Below are positions 1-9,242 of a DNA stretch of 64,000 nt, piece after piece; position 1 is the stretch's first letter; every line of letters starts with the position of its first letter. The stretch spans positions 141,001 through 205,000 of the forward strand of contig NZ_JAIVLR010000002.1 of the NCBI RefSeq assembly GCF_020524765.1, written 5' to 3'. Origin of the DNA: Qipengyuania gaetbuli. Its GTDB lineage: Bacteria > Pseudomonadota > Alphaproteobacteria > Sphingomonadales > Sphingomonadaceae. Both the position numbers and the translations under genes were made by a program. The notes under the pieces were generated by a model. That model ran no database searches. It saw only the letters and a list, made by a program, of their open reading frames with translations, and was not told where the DNA came from.

Positions 1-1
1 C

Positions 2-526
2 TGCACCTCTTACCAGATGCGCGACCGGCGCGGCACCGACGAGGTCTATGCCAATGTCTTCCGTTCGGCATCCGAGGCGCTCAAAGCCGACACGGCATCG
101 GGCAAGGTCTTTTCCGCCACGCTGCACAGTTCGGCCTCGGGAGGATGGACAGCGTCGGACTGGCTGCATGCCTATTCGTTTCATGCCCATTATTCCGGCC
201 TCTATCCGCGGATCGGAGATTTCGACCGGTTATGCGCGCCCTGGTTCGAGGTGGAGCACCTGCAGGACACGACGGTCGACTACCAGTACAGCTCGATCGC
301 CTCGAGCCGGCACTTCGGTAATTTCACCGTCCGCTGGACAGCGCGCAAGATCGTTGCCGCGCTGCTGTTGCTTGTCGTGAACCCGTTCGCGCCATGGTCG
401 TGGATCTACCACCTGCGCCGTTCGTGGATGTGGCAATTCGGCGGGATGGATCTGGAGCCGAGGAAGGCGCGGCCTGCGCACGCGCTCTGGTATGTCCACG
501 CGCGCCGGGAAACCGCCCGGCCCTAG
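2..526 (+). CDS. C-terminal part of an unidentified protein (possible methyltransferase), truncated by window edge
   Basis: The reading frame is open from the first complete codon at base 2 to TAG at 524-526, so the gene begins outside the window; an internal ATG at 17 is only the first Met inside it. The visible 174 residues contain many aromatic residues (Trp, Tyr, His), a hydrophobic stretch around residues 115-128 (ALLLLVV) and the tail segment SWMWQFGGMDL. The style recalls C-terminal parts of class I SAM-dependent methyltransferases, but no SAM-binding motif is visible in this fragment, so that label is a guess. Its stop overlaps by 4 bases the stop of the convergent Crp/Fnr gene. Confidence 0.55.
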   Translation, partial: CTSYQMRDRRGTDEVYANVFRSASEALKADTASGKVFSATLHSSASGGWTASDWLHAYSFHAHYSGLYPRIGDFDRLCAPWFEVEHLQDTTVDYQYSSIASSRHFGNFTVRWTARKIVAALLLLVVNPFAPWSWIYHLRRSWMWQFGGMDLEPRKARPAHALWYVHARRETARP

Positions 527-1233
527 CTGGCCAGCGCTTCCAGCCCAGCGCGGTCGATGATCCGAACGTCCCTGCGCGACGGCAGGTCGATCAGGCCTTC
601 CTTGCGCAGCTTCGTGAACTGGCGGCTGACCGTCTCGATCGTCAGGCCGAGGACGTCGGCAATCTGCTGCCGGGTCAGCGGCAATTCCATGACCTCGTTG
701 CTTTCCGGCATCGGTGCGCAGGTGGCGGGCACGAGCCGGTCAGCCATGTCGAGCAGGAATGTCGCCATCTTCTGCTCCGCATTCATACGGCCGAGCAGCA
801 GCATCCAGCGGCGCGTGCGGTCCAGTTCGGACAACGTGCGTTCAAGCAGCTTGTGTTCCAGTCGCGGGTGTTCGCGAGCGAAATGGTCGAAATCCGACCG
901 CTGGAACGTGCACACGAGAGCAGGGGTCAGCGCCTCGACACCGTAAGGTGTGGTTTCGCCAAAAGGCCGACCGAGGAAGTCGGACGGATAGGCGATGCCG
1001 AGGATCTGTTCCTTGCCTTCGCTCGTCTGGGTCGAAAGCTTCAGAAGCCCCTCGATCACGTTCGCCACGACGACCGCGTCGTCGCCTTCCCAGAGCACTT
1101 GCTCGCCCGCTTCGACCCAACGGCGTCGCCCGATCTTGTTCAGGACGTTGATTTCATCGTCGTGCAGGTCGCCGCAGATCGCGCGGTTGCGCACCGTGCA
1201 GGACTGGCAGAAGTTCGTGAGGGCTTCGGGCAT
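523..1233 (-). CDS. Crp/Fnr family regulator, FnrL-type with predicted [4Fe-4S] cluster
   Basis: Cytoplasmic transcription factor with an N-terminal cyclic-nucleotide-binding-like sensor fold and a C-terminal Crp-type helix-turn-helix. The N-terminus shows C-x2-C-x7-C (CQSCTVRNRAIC) and a further Cys in the sensor domain (ALVCTF). This is the ligand pattern of FnrL proteins, which hold an oxygen-labile 4Fe-4S cluster and switch on low-oxygen genes. The recognition helix contains ETVSRQF, with the E..SR residues that read TTGAT half-sites in this family. The frame stays open back to a TTG at 1305 and has ATGs at 1260 and 1239; I chose the ATG at 1233 because GGTGG lies 8 bases upstream and the start falls just before the cysteine cluster. 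It is convergent with the upstream fragment and divergent from the giant surface-protein gene. Confidence 0.85.
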   Translation of the reverse strand: MPEALTNFCQSCTVRNRAICGDLHDDEINVLNKIGRRRWVEAGEQVLWEGDDAVVVANVIEGLLKLSTQTSEGKEQILGIAYPSDFLGRPFGETTPYGVEALTPALVCTFQRSDFDHFAREHPRLEHKLLERTLSELDRTRRWMLLLGRMNAEQKMATFLLDMADRLVPATCAPMPESNEVMELPLTRQQIADVLGLTIETVSRQFTKLRKEGLIDLPSRRDVRIIDRAGLEALAS

Positions 1234-1557
1234 CGACATTTCCACCAAGCAGATACCCATGGCGGCATGGTCTGCCAAGCGCGCTTGCGCCTTTTGTCCC
1301 GACAAGGGCCGACATCATGGCGGCTCTCGTTGCGCGAGCACGGCGCGCGACGAGGCAAGAGGGTGAATTCGCACGGCTTTTTTCCCGCGCCAGCGAAGAG
1401 CGAGGGAGAGCCCAATTCGCGCAACACTGCTTCATTTCGGGCAGCGTGTGGGCTGTCCCTGCCCAAATCGTAGGGCATCTGACCTATTGCTCAAAGTCGC
1501 CTTACCGCGATCATTCCCTTCAGATCTTGCTGTGCGCAAACGCATTGAAGGAACGGA

Positions 1558-4500
1558 ATGATGGCTGAAATCCAAGGTACTCGCAAAGACGACAAATTGG
1601 TCGGAACGGCAGGGGAAGACACCATCTTCGGTGGGTCCGGTGCAGATACCATCCTTGGCGAAGAAGGCGACGACCGGATTTTCGGCGAGCATGGCACAGA
1701 CACGCTCTTTGGCGGAGACGGCGATGACTTCCTCGATGGCGGAGCGGGAACCGACACTCTCTTTGGCGGTGGAGGTAACGACCATCTTGTCGGCGACGCC
1801 GGATCCGATGTGATCGATGGCGGGGATGGCTACGACACTGCCTACTACGGCGGGAACGCCTCCGATTACGAAATCCGTCATGAAGACGGGAAAGTGTACA
1901 TCAGCGATACGCGCAAGCGCGGTCCGGATGGCGACGATGTGCTGATCGATGTCGAACGTATCGTTTTCGGGGACGGTTCATCGATCGACCTGTCGGGTGG
2001 CAATACCGATCCGACCGCCGAGGAAGATAGCGGCGCGATAGCCGCCGACGCTATCCTTTCTTCCCCGGACAGTCTTCTGGACAACGACAGTGATGTCGAC
2101 GGAGACCCACTGACCGTGGCAGCGGTCAACGGCGATGCCGCTGCGGTAGGTCAGGCAATCACACTTGCTTCGGGGGCTACGCTCAAGGTCGAAGCAGACG
2201 GTTCCTATGTCTACGATCCCAACTCCGCCTTCGACACCCTGCCCCTGGGGCAGACCACCGACGACAGCTTCAGCTACACGATTGACGACGGGCAAGGTGG
2301 ACGATCGACTGCGACTGTGACGATCACTGTCACGGGCACTTTCCAGGGCGGCGGCAATACAGCTCCGGCTTCCGGCGACGACAGCTACGAAGTGGGTGAA
2401 GACGGTTCGCTGATTATCGGACCTGACACCGGCGTCCTGGGCAACGACTTAGACGTCGATGGGGATGCTCTGTCCGCCAGCCTGGTGGATGGGCCGAACA
2501 ACGGAACGCTTTCCTTCAACGCGGACGGCAGCTTTACCTACACGCCGGACCCTGATTTCTCGGGCAGCGATACATTCACCTACTTCGCCAATGACGGATT
2601 GCAGGATGGGAATGTTGCCCTGGTTTCGATCGAGGTAACGAGTTCGAACGATGATCCGCAGGTGACAGCGGCGATCGAGGCCGGCGCCGGCGAGGATGAC
2701 GCCGGGTTCGATGTGAACCTGCTGGCGGGCGCGAGCGACCCCGATGCTGGCGATACTCTGTCGGTGGCGAACTTCACGCTGGTGGATGGCGACGCGGATG
2801 GCATGGTGCGTTCGGGCGGCGCGCTGTCGGTCGATCCCTCGGCCTATGAATACCTCGCCATTGGCGAGAGCGTGGTGGTCAGCTTCAGCTATGACGTGAT
2901 CGACGGCAATGGCGGTAGCGCGGCGCAGACGGCAACGGTCACGATCACCGGGGCGAACGATGGTCCGCAGGTGACAGCGGCGATCGAGGCCGGTGCCAGC
3001 GAGGACGACGCCGGGTTCGATGTGGACCTGCTGGCGGGCGCGAGCGACCCCGATGCTGGCGACACTCTGTCGGTGGCGAACTTCACGCTGGTGGATGGCG
3101 ACGCGGACGGCATGGTGCGTTCGGGCAGCACGCTGTCGGTCGACCCCTCGGCCTATGATTACCTCGCCATTGGCGAGAGCGTGGTGGTCAGCTTCAGCTA
3201 TGACGTGATCGACGGCAATGGCGGTAGCGCGGCGCAGACGGCAACGGTCACGATCACCGGGGCGAACGATGGGCCGGCCATCACCGGCGGCGTGTTCGAC
3301 AGCGCCGTCACCGCCAACGGTTCAATTCCGGAATATCCGATCATCAGCGGATCGGTGCTGAACGATTATCCGCGTTCGATGCTGATCGATTCACAGGATC
3401 GCATCGTGGTCGGCGGCCATGTGGACCAGGGGTTCTGGGCGCCCATGATTGCCCGATATAATCCTGACGGCACACTGGACCAGACGTTCGGAGATGGCGG
3501 AATAGTCGTCGATGACCTCAATCCCGTTCGCAATGAATCCTTCTATGGCCTGGCTTTCGACGGAACAGGTGGCATCGTCGCCGCGACGAGCCTGACCGAT
3601 CCGTCAAGCGGCCACGCATACACGGATATGGCCCTGGTTCGGTATGACGAGAACGGTCAGCGCGACATGGATTTCGGCGGGGGCGATGGCCTCGCGACTG
3701 CCGACTTTGGCGATGGCGCGCGGGTAGAAGGCGTGATCCTCGATAGCCAGGGCGGCTTTATTGTGGGCGGTTGGTCGTACCAGCAAAGCAGCAATGGCCT
3801 AATCACCGTTGCATCGGCGGCACGTTTCAGCGCCGATGGTACTCTCGACACCTCATTCGGCTCGGGCGGCATCGCCCAATACAACGTCGCGGGGTTGAGC
3901 AACCTAAGCATTCGGGATGTCGTCGCGGACACAGGCGCCAGCGGAACGCAACCGGCATTCTATCTGATCGGGTTTGGTGCCTCGAACATCCAGGTCTTCC
4001 GGGTGTTGGAAGACGGCAGCCCCGATACCGCTTTCGGAGGGGGCGATGGTCACCTCCAGATCGACCTCGGCGGTGCCGAATACGCATGGTCCGGCATTGT
4101 CGACGAGCAGGGCAATCTCGTTATCGGCGGCTACGGCTATGACCCTGCGACCGGCACCGGTTACGACGCGCTCGTCATCCGCCTGCTGCCCGACGGCAGT
4201 TTCGACACCAGTTTCGGGGGCGGCGACGGTGTCGCACGGCACGACATAAGCCTGGATTACGACGCGGGATATACCGTTGCCATCGATGGTGACGGCAGGA
4301 TCGTGCTCTCCGGGACCACGCAAACAGACACCGGACAATTGCTGGCCGTCACCCGTTTCCTCGCCGATGGCGAGGTCGACAGCACATTCGGCGACAACGG
4401 AACGATGATGCTCACCCGCTATGCCGGCGATGTCCCGCAAATCGGAGTCGATTCATCTGGTCGCGTGCTGGTGACTGCACAGACTGTGGAACCTTCGGGA

Positions 4501-7500
4501 TCGTATGGCTTCGGCCTCACGATACTCGATGATTCAGGCCAGACGTGGACGCCCGATCCCGTGTTGCGTGCGGACGGAACCATAAACTTCGCCGAAGTCG
4601 ATCTGGCGGATGTGCACGCACTGTCGGTCGAACCCGACGCCAATAACGGCTTGGGCGGCACTGTAACGGCCCTGATTGCGGACCCTTCGACCGGTGATGG
4701 CTCGGGCTCGGTCACCTGGCATTACGCGTTGCCGAACGAGATGGCATTGCATCTTGCGGAAGGCGAAACCGCTGAAGAACGGTTCGCGATTACTGTCGAC
4801 GACGGCAATAGCGGGACCGCGACCCAATGGGTCAGCGTCGTGGTAACAGGACGCAATGATGCCCCCGCAGCAATCGAGATTACCACTTCCGATGACAAGC
4901 TGACGCTCGAGGGTCAGTCCTATTTCCATGTAATAGAGGACCAAAAAGAGACCGCCTTCGGGACGATCTCGGCGACAGATCCCGATAATGACGCGGTAAT
5001 CACCTATTCGCTTGCTGGTTCTGGCAGCTACCTGGGATCGATCCAGCTCGATTCCGCGACTGGCGAGTGGGTTTTCCAGCTGAATGAAGCCGATGCACAG
5101 GCCTTGGCCGAGGACGGGCAATATTTCAGCGCCGGCGAATACCTGTTCCAGGCGACGGACGAATTCGGGGCCGTAGTCAAATCCGAGTGGGTGACCATCG
5201 TCGTTACCGGCACCAATGACGCGCCCTATTTCGTTCAGGGCTCCGGGGTGGCCGACGAATATGCCGTTCTGCAACTCGTCGGCGACACGTCGAACTATGC
5301 CCTGCTGGCCGACGGGACCGTGGCTTTCAGCGATCCGGATCTGGAGGACGCGGGCTATCTCGATGAGAAATACAACTGGATTGCGACCCCCGTTCATTCG
5401 GTCTCTGCCCTGGTCAGCGCTGAAAACACCCTGGGCGGAGTGCTGACGACGTCTATCGTGACGCCGAAGACTTACAATGCCGATGGTCTGATCGACTGGC
5501 ATTACAGCCTGAGCGAGGCCGCCTTCATTCCGCTGGCGCAAGGCGAAGAGGTCACCGAGAGCTTTACCCTCACGGTGACGGATATTCACGGCGCCACCGC
5601 AGATCATGTGGTCAACGTGAAGGTGATGGGGGTGAACGACACGCCTGAAGTTGGCGCACCGGTCGAGGCGAGCGGCGACCAGAACGATGCAAACTTCGTC
5701 GTGGACCTTCTTGATGGCGCGTCCGACCCTGACAGGGGCGACGTGCTGTCGGTGGCCAATTTCGCGGTGGTCGGCGGCAATGGCACCGGAATGGCGCTCG
5801 TCGGCAATTCGCTGTCCGTCGATCCATCCGCCTATGACTACCTGGCGCTGGGCGAAAGCGAGACCGTCGATTTCACCTACGAGGTCGTGGATGCCTATGG
5901 TGCGAGTGTAGCCCAGACGGCAAGCGTGACCATCACGGGCAGCAACGATGCACCGGTCTCGCTGGGTGGTGACCTCTCGGGCAGCGTTTTCGGTCAGGCC
6001 GACTACCAGGGGCTGGTCGGAAACCCGATCCTGACGGACCTCGGCTTTGCCATGGGCGTGACAAGCACCATCGATACGCCAAGTGCGGTCATTGTCGACG
6101 ATGCCGGGCGGATGATCGTGGTCGGAAACGCCAGGATCGGAACCACCGGCACCCAGCAGATCATGGTGGTGCGCTACAATCCGGACGGAACGCTCGACAC
6201 CACCTTCTCCGGCGACGGGGCCTATGTCTCGACGTTTTCCGCTCATCACGGAGCAAATGGCGTTGCGATTGATGCGAACGGAAAGATCGTCGTCGTCGGT
6301 TACGGCCTGAGCTCGTCAGCAGGCACGCAGGACCTTGTGGTCATGCGTTTCAACGAGGATGGAACGCCGGACACCAGCTTCAGCGGGGATGGATATTACC
6401 GGCTTGGCGGCGCCGCCACCGAGACGGCTTCGACCATTACATTCGATGCGAACGGGAATTTGCTGGTCGGAGGCTCGGACGGATCCGATTTCTACATCGT
6501 CAAGTTCACGCCGGATGGAAGTCTCGACACGAGCTTCAGCGGGGACGGCAAGGTTTCGACCAACATCGTCCAGTCGGACGGAACCCGCGACCTGTTCGTC
6601 GACGCAGAGGGCAATGTCTTCGCAGCCGGGTGGACCAATGCGAGCAATGGCGATTTCGTCGTTGCCAAGTACGACGCCGATGGCAACCTCGACACCGGCT
6701 ATGCGGCAGGTGTCGGTTTTGCCAGGCTCGACATCTCGGGCGGAAGCTCGTTCGAGGGCTATAGCGGCTCCGCTCTCGACGATCAGGGACGCCTGCTGGT
6801 GGCAGGGACGACCCGGGTAAACACCGGTCCATCCGATTTCGTAGTGGTGCGCTACACGGCCGATGGCCTGTTGGATCAGAGCTTTGGAACCGGAGGCATT
6901 GCGCTTGTCGACATCGGCAATGACACGCTGGGCGGCATCCTGGTAGACGGGCAGGGCCGGATCTATCTGTCCGGAATGACGCAGGATGCAAGCCTTGCCC
7001 GGACCGTCTCCGTGGTCAGGTTGACCGCAGACGGCCAGCTCGACACCAGCTTCGGTGACGGCGCCGGGTTCGTGACCGGCCTTGTCCCTAACACCGTCGC
7101 CGATATCAAGGACATGGCTTTCGATAGTACCGGCAACCTCGTCGTGATGTTCTCCGGAGCAGCGAATGTCGGCCTGCTGTTTATCGACACGGACGGCAAT
7201 CTTGTCGGCCCGGGCACGGCGCCCCCGCTGACGTTGAATGGTTTCGTCTTGTTCGCCGATGCCGATCTTGCCGACGTCCATGCGATTTCCGTGAGCGCCG
7301 ACAGCGGCAATGCGATCGGTGGCACGCTGGAGATTACCGGGACCGACCCGGCAACAGGCGATGGAGCCGGAAGCGTGAACTGGCGCTACGTGGTCGATAA
7401 CGATGCCGCGGTCGCGCTCGGCCAGGGCGGCTGGGCCGAGGAGCGCTTCGATATAACAATCGATGACGGAAAAGGCGGCCTCTTGGTGCAGACCGTGACG

Positions 7501-7869
7501 ATCACCGTCAACGGGTCGGGGACAGCCCAGCAGTCATCCATGCTGATGGCCATGGCCATGGAGCCCGAAATGACGGCCGGTATCTATGACTTGGGCGAAT
7601 CCCAGACATCGGTCGGTGGTTCGCCCGCTGCGAGCAACGATATGCAGATCGTCGGCGATGTCATTGGTGACATGTGGCAGTCCAACCTGATGGACGCCGT
7701 CATCGAAAACCTCGCGCCAAATTCGGAGCCGCTGCATTTCGCCGCAATGGGGGATACTTTGGATGACCAAACTTTCTTGCTCGAGACCGAAATCGCCGGA
7801 GTAACGCATGATGCAATGTGGGTATCCACTACTGACACCGACCAGCTGGTCGTGGATAATTACGTGTGA
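1558..7869 (+). CDS. Giant RTX / cadherin-like / delta-60 repeat surface or secreted protein
   Basis: A 2103-residue predicted extracellular protein. Residues 15-100 hold RTX-type glycine-aspartate nonapeptides (GGSGADTIL, GGDGDDFLD, GGGGNDHLV) that bind calcium in type I secreted proteins. Residues about 150-600 and 1000-1490 contain repeated bacterial cadherin/VCBS-like domains, each ending in a TVTITGANDGP-like linker. Two arrays of delta-60 repeats (TIGR02608 style, DGTLDTSFSGDG) lie at residues about 610-990 and 1498-1890, six recognisable copies in each. The last 130 residues are unrelated, include a short Met-rich stretch (MLMAMAMEPEM), and could carry a C-terminal secretion signal. 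There is no Sec signal peptide. RTX repeats normally sit near the C-terminus, so the N-terminal position is unusual. The start ATG (or the next codon, also ATG) follows GAAGGAACGG. No type I secretion genes are adjacent. The role is probably adhesion or biofilm, by inference. Confidence 0.85.
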   Translation: MMAEIQGTRKDDKLVGTAGEDTIFGGSGADTILGEEGDDRIFGEHGTDTLFGGDGDDFLDGGAGTDTLFGGGGNDHLVGDAGSDVIDGGDGYDTAYYGGNASDYEIRHEDGKVYISDTRKRGPDGDDVLIDVERIVFGDGSSIDLSGGNTDPTAEEDSGAIAADAILSSPDSLLDNDSDVDGDPLTVAAVNGDAAAVGQAITLASGATLKVEADGSYVYDPNSAFDTLPLGQTTDDSFSYTIDDGQGGRSTATVTITVTGTFQGGGNTAPASGDDSYEVGEDGSLIIGPDTGVLGNDLDVDGDALSASLVDGPNNGTLSFNADGSFTYTPDPDFSGSDTFTYFANDGLQDGNVALVSIEVTSSNDDPQVTAAIEAGAGEDDAGFDVNLLAGASDPDAGDTLSVANFTLVDGDADGMVRSGGALSVDPSAYEYLAIGESVVVSFSYDVIDGNGGSAAQTATVTITGANDGPQVTAAIEAGASEDDAGFDVDLLAGASDPDAGDTLSVANFTLVDGDADGMVRSGSTLSVDPSAYDYLAIGESVVVSFSYDVIDGNGGSAAQTATVTITGANDGPAITGGVFDSAVTANGSIPEYPIISGSVLNDYPRSMLIDSQDRIVVGGHVDQGFWAPMIARYNPDGTLDQTFGDGGIVVDDLNPVRNESFYGLAFDGTGGIVAATSLTDPSSGHAYTDMALVRYDENGQRDMDFGGGDGLATADFGDGARVEGVILDSQGGFIVGGWSYQQSSNGLITVASAARFSADGTLDTSFGSGGIAQYNVAGLSNLSIRDVVADTGASGTQPAFYLIGFGASNIQVFRVLEDGSPDTAFGGGDGHLQIDLGGAEYAWSGIVDEQGNLVIGGYGYDPATGTGYDALVIRLLPDGSFDTSFGGGDGVARHDISLDYDAGYTVAIDGDGRIVLSGTTQTDTGQLLAVTRFLADGEVDSTFGDNGTMMLTRYAGDVPQIGVDSSGRVLVTAQTVEPSGSYGFGLTILDDSGQTWTPDPVLRADGTINFAEVDLADVHALSVEPDANNGLGGTVTALIADPSTGDGSGSVTWHYALPNEMALHLAEGETAEERFAITVDDGNSGTATQWVSVVVTGRNDAPAAIEITTSDDKLTLEGQSYFHVIEDQKETAFGTISATDPDNDAVITYSLAGSGSYLGSIQLDSATGEWVFQLNEADAQALAEDGQYFSAGEYLFQATDEFGAVVKSEWVTIVVTGTNDAPYFVQGSGVADEYAVLQLVGDTSNYALLADGTVAFSDPDLEDAGYLDEKYNWIATPVHSVSALVSAENTLGGVLTTSIVTPKTYNADGLIDWHYSLSEAAFIPLAQGEEVTESFTLTVTDIHGATADHVVNVKVMGVNDTPEVGAPVEASGDQNDANFVVDLLDGASDPDRGDVLSVANFAVVGGNGTGMALVGNSLSVDPSAYDYLALGESETVDFTYEVVDAYGASVAQTASVTITGSNDAPVSLGGDLSGSVFGQADYQGLVGNPILTDLGFAMGVTSTIDTPSAVIVDDAGRMIVVGNARIGTTGTQQIMVVRYNPDGTLDTTFSGDGAYVSTFSAHHGANGVAIDANGKIVVVGYGLSSSAGTQDLVVMRFNEDGTPDTSFSGDGYYRLGGAATETASTITFDANGNLLVGGSDGSDFYIVKFTPDGSLDTSFSGDGKVSTNIVQSDGTRDLFVDAEGNVFAAGWTNASNGDFVVAKYDADGNLDTGYAAGVGFARLDISGGSSFEGYSGSALDDQGRLLVAGTTRVNTGPSDFVVVRYTADGLLDQSFGTGGIALVDIGNDTLGGILVDGQGRIYLSGMTQDASLARTVSVVRLTADGQLDTSFGDGAGFVTGLVPNTVADIKDMAFDSTGNLVVMFSGAANVGLLFIDTDGNLVGPGTAPPLTLNGFVLFADADLADVHAISVSADSGNAIGGTLEITGTDPATGDGAGSVNWRYVVDNDAAVALGQGGWAEERFDITIDDGKGGLLVQTVTITVNGSGTAQQSSMLMAMAMEPEMTAGIYDLGESQTSVGGSPAASNDMQIVGDVIGDMWQSNLMDAVIENLAPNSEPLHFAAMGDTLDDQTFLLETEIAGVTHDAMWVSTTDTDQLVVDNYV
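2656..3273 (+). repeat. Tandem 309-bp duplication inside the giant surface-protein gene
   Basis: Two head-to-tail copies of 309 bp (103 codons), 2656-2964 and 2965-3273, are nearly identical at the DNA level and encode two copies of one cadherin/VCBS-like domain (starting PQVTAAIEAGA and ending ITGANDG). The copies differ at only a handful of bases, which points to recent duplication or ongoing gene conversion. A third, clearly diverged relative of the same domain is encoded at about 5645-5950. Confidence 0.9.
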
Positions 7870-7947
7870 TTTCAATTTGTAATTCTTTCGCGCGAGCCCT
7901 CGCAATGCGGTGACTTGTCATTCTTCGAAGCGAAGGGTTAGAAATGG

Positions 7948-9018
7948 ATGCCTTCAACTGACCGATGTCAGGCTGCGGCGGGGGGACAGATCGTGGAATT
8001 GAACGAGAGCCAGATGGAGGCGCTGCTGTCGATCCAGCAGAAACTCCACGCCTTGCCCGATGCGATGACTGTCGGCGCCATTCGCGATATCCTCGAGGAG
8101 ACGGCCAAGCTGATCGGTGCCTCGCGGGGGTTCTCCTGCAACTGGTTCGACGGCCAGCTGGTCTGGGTGCCCTATGAAATCGGCCCCCAGATCGAGGATT
8201 TCATCAACGAGAACTTCATCGGCATCGAAGAGGACGGCAACTTCATCCTGCGTGATCCGGATTACGACCTGGTGAACCGGTTGCGCCGGCAGATGGGCGG
8301 GGGCGTCGTTCCCGATTGGGAGCTCTATACCGAAGACACAGGCCCTGCATCGGAGTGGCACCGCGATATCTATGTTCCAGCGGGCATGGGGCAGATCATC
8401 GGCATGAACGTGGTCTTGCCGGTGGGGGAATCCGTCATGGCGTTCGGGTTCAACGGGCCGGATGATCCGCATTACCGCAATGATACGACGGTCAATCTGC
8501 TGAAGCTGATCCACCCCTCTTATAGTTCCGCTTTCCAGCGGCTCTACGCCAAGAGCTTTGATCGACCCAGTTTCCTGGCTCTTCTCGATGCGCTCCCCTA
8601 TCCGACCATCCTCAGAGCCAACGATGGCGAAATCTCTTCGGCGAATGCCGCGGCAGACGGGCTGGATTGGACAGATATCGCGACGCTGGACGACGAGCTG
8701 GTGTTTCATCTTCCAGGACCGAACCTGCCCGACATGCGGTGCACGGAGATCGTGATCGATATGCGCGAAGCATCGATCAATTTCGAAGACCTGGCGGTGC
8801 GTCGTGGCCTTACCGATCGCCAAGCGGAAGTGGCCGAATGCATCGCCAAAGGGGCTTCGGACAAGGAGATCGCCCTACAACTGCAGATCAGCGTCAACAC
8901 GGCACGACGGCATTGCGAAGCCGTACTCGACAGGCTCGGGGTCAATTCGCGCAGCGGCGTCCTGTTCACGCTGATCACCGGCCGAACCGCTCGCGGGGTC
9001 CTGCCGGTCGCCGCCTGA
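7948..9018 (+). CDS. LuxR-family transcriptional regulator (C-terminal GerE-type HTH)
   Basis: A 356-residue regulator. The last 65 residues form a LuxR/GerE helix-turn-helix: GLTDRQAEVAECIAKG, then DKEIALQLQISVNTARRH and DRLGVNSR. The first 270 residues match no sensor domain I can name; they are acidic and aromatic-rich, without a receiver Asp pattern or membrane segments, so a small-molecule or PAS/GAF-like sensor is possible but not shown. ATG 7948 follows AAGGG; a GTG at 7993, preceded by a run of six G, is an equally good start and would remove 15 residues. It lies 78 bp downstream of the giant surface-protein gene on the same strand, so it may control it. It is the last backbone gene before the element boundary. 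Confidence 0.82.
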   Translation: MPSTDRCQAAAGGQIVELNESQMEALLSIQQKLHALPDAMTVGAIRDILEETAKLIGASRGFSCNWFDGQLVWVPYEIGPQIEDFINENFIGIEEDGNFILRDPDYDLVNRLRRQMGGGVVPDWELYTEDTGPASEWHRDIYVPAGMGQIIGMNVVLPVGESVMAFGFNGPDDPHYRNDTTVNLLKLIHPSYSSAFQRLYAKSFDRPSFLALLDALPYPTILRANDGEISSANAAADGLDWTDIATLDDELVFHLPGPNLPDMRCTEIVIDMREASINFEDLAVRRGLTDRQAEVAECIAKGASDKEIALQLQISVNTARRHCEAVLDRLGVNSRSGVLFTLITGRTARGVLPVAA

Positions 9019-9030
9019 CGACAGGCTGCC

Positions 9031-9053
9031 CCGGGAGGGGGAGCCCGGCTTTT
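9031..9053 (+). terminator. Possible rho-independent terminator after the luxR-type gene
   Basis: A GC-only 5-bp stem CCGGG/CCCGG (9031-9035 with 9044-9048), an 8-base loop, then CTTTT. It lies 12 bases after the stop codon. The stem is short, so this is a moderate call. Confidence 0.45.
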
Positions 9054-9075
9054 GCCAGCGGTCTTTTGAGAACCA

Positions 9076-9093
9076 GTGGCGGAGACGGAGGGA
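9076..9093. repeat. Left attachment site (orphan tRNA-Ser 3' end)
   Basis: The 18 bases are identical to 40025-40042, which encode the last 17 bases of tRNA-Ser (3' T-stem strand, 3' acceptor strand, discriminator and CCA on the minus strand) plus one flanking base. No other part of a tRNA is present here. This is the expected scar left at the far end of an element integrated by crossover in a tRNA 3' end. Confidence 0.9.
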
Positions 9094-9153
9094 GCCACAT
9101 ATTTCGCCATGAGCCCAGTAGCACGGGCATTTACAGAGTCGTGTCTCACTCCA

Positions 9154-9242
9154 TGCCCCCAAGGGTGCCCCCAGTCTCACTGGGATTCTCCGCCGAAATC
9201 GGAAAGCGTGGGTAAGGGACTTTTTCTCGGCGGGTGCCCCCA
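9154..9242 (+). repeat. Three TGCCCCCA repeats at the left inner end (candidate arm-type integrase sites)
   Basis: Exact octamers TGCCCCCA at 9154-9161, 9166-9173 and 9235-9242, all in the same orientation; the first two start 12 bp apart. Three copies in the same orientation occur at the mirror position inside the right end (39872, 39894, 39905). Short direct repeats flanking the core site on both sides are the usual form of arm-binding sites of tyrosine integrases. The third copy lies inside the 3' part of the exonuclease gene. Confidence 0.65.

Noticed and set aside
394..1473. A rightward open frame of 359 codons over the Crp/Fnr gene
   Set aside because: It is antisense to a complete regulator with cysteine cluster and HTH, and has no motif of its own.
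1306..1557. An Fnr box in the gap before the giant surface-protein gene
   Set aside because: No TTGAT-N4-ATCAA match could be found; the gap only contains a loose TTGCTCAAA segment.
4534..6249. A leftward open frame of 571 codons inside the giant surface-protein gene
   Set aside because: The plus-strand frame has clear repeated domains throughout; the minus frame is a shadow of the repeats.
9076..9093. A possible second tRNA-Ser gene at the left boundary
   Set aside because: Only 18 bases of the tRNA 3' end are present, with no anticodon or D-arm; it is an att remnant.
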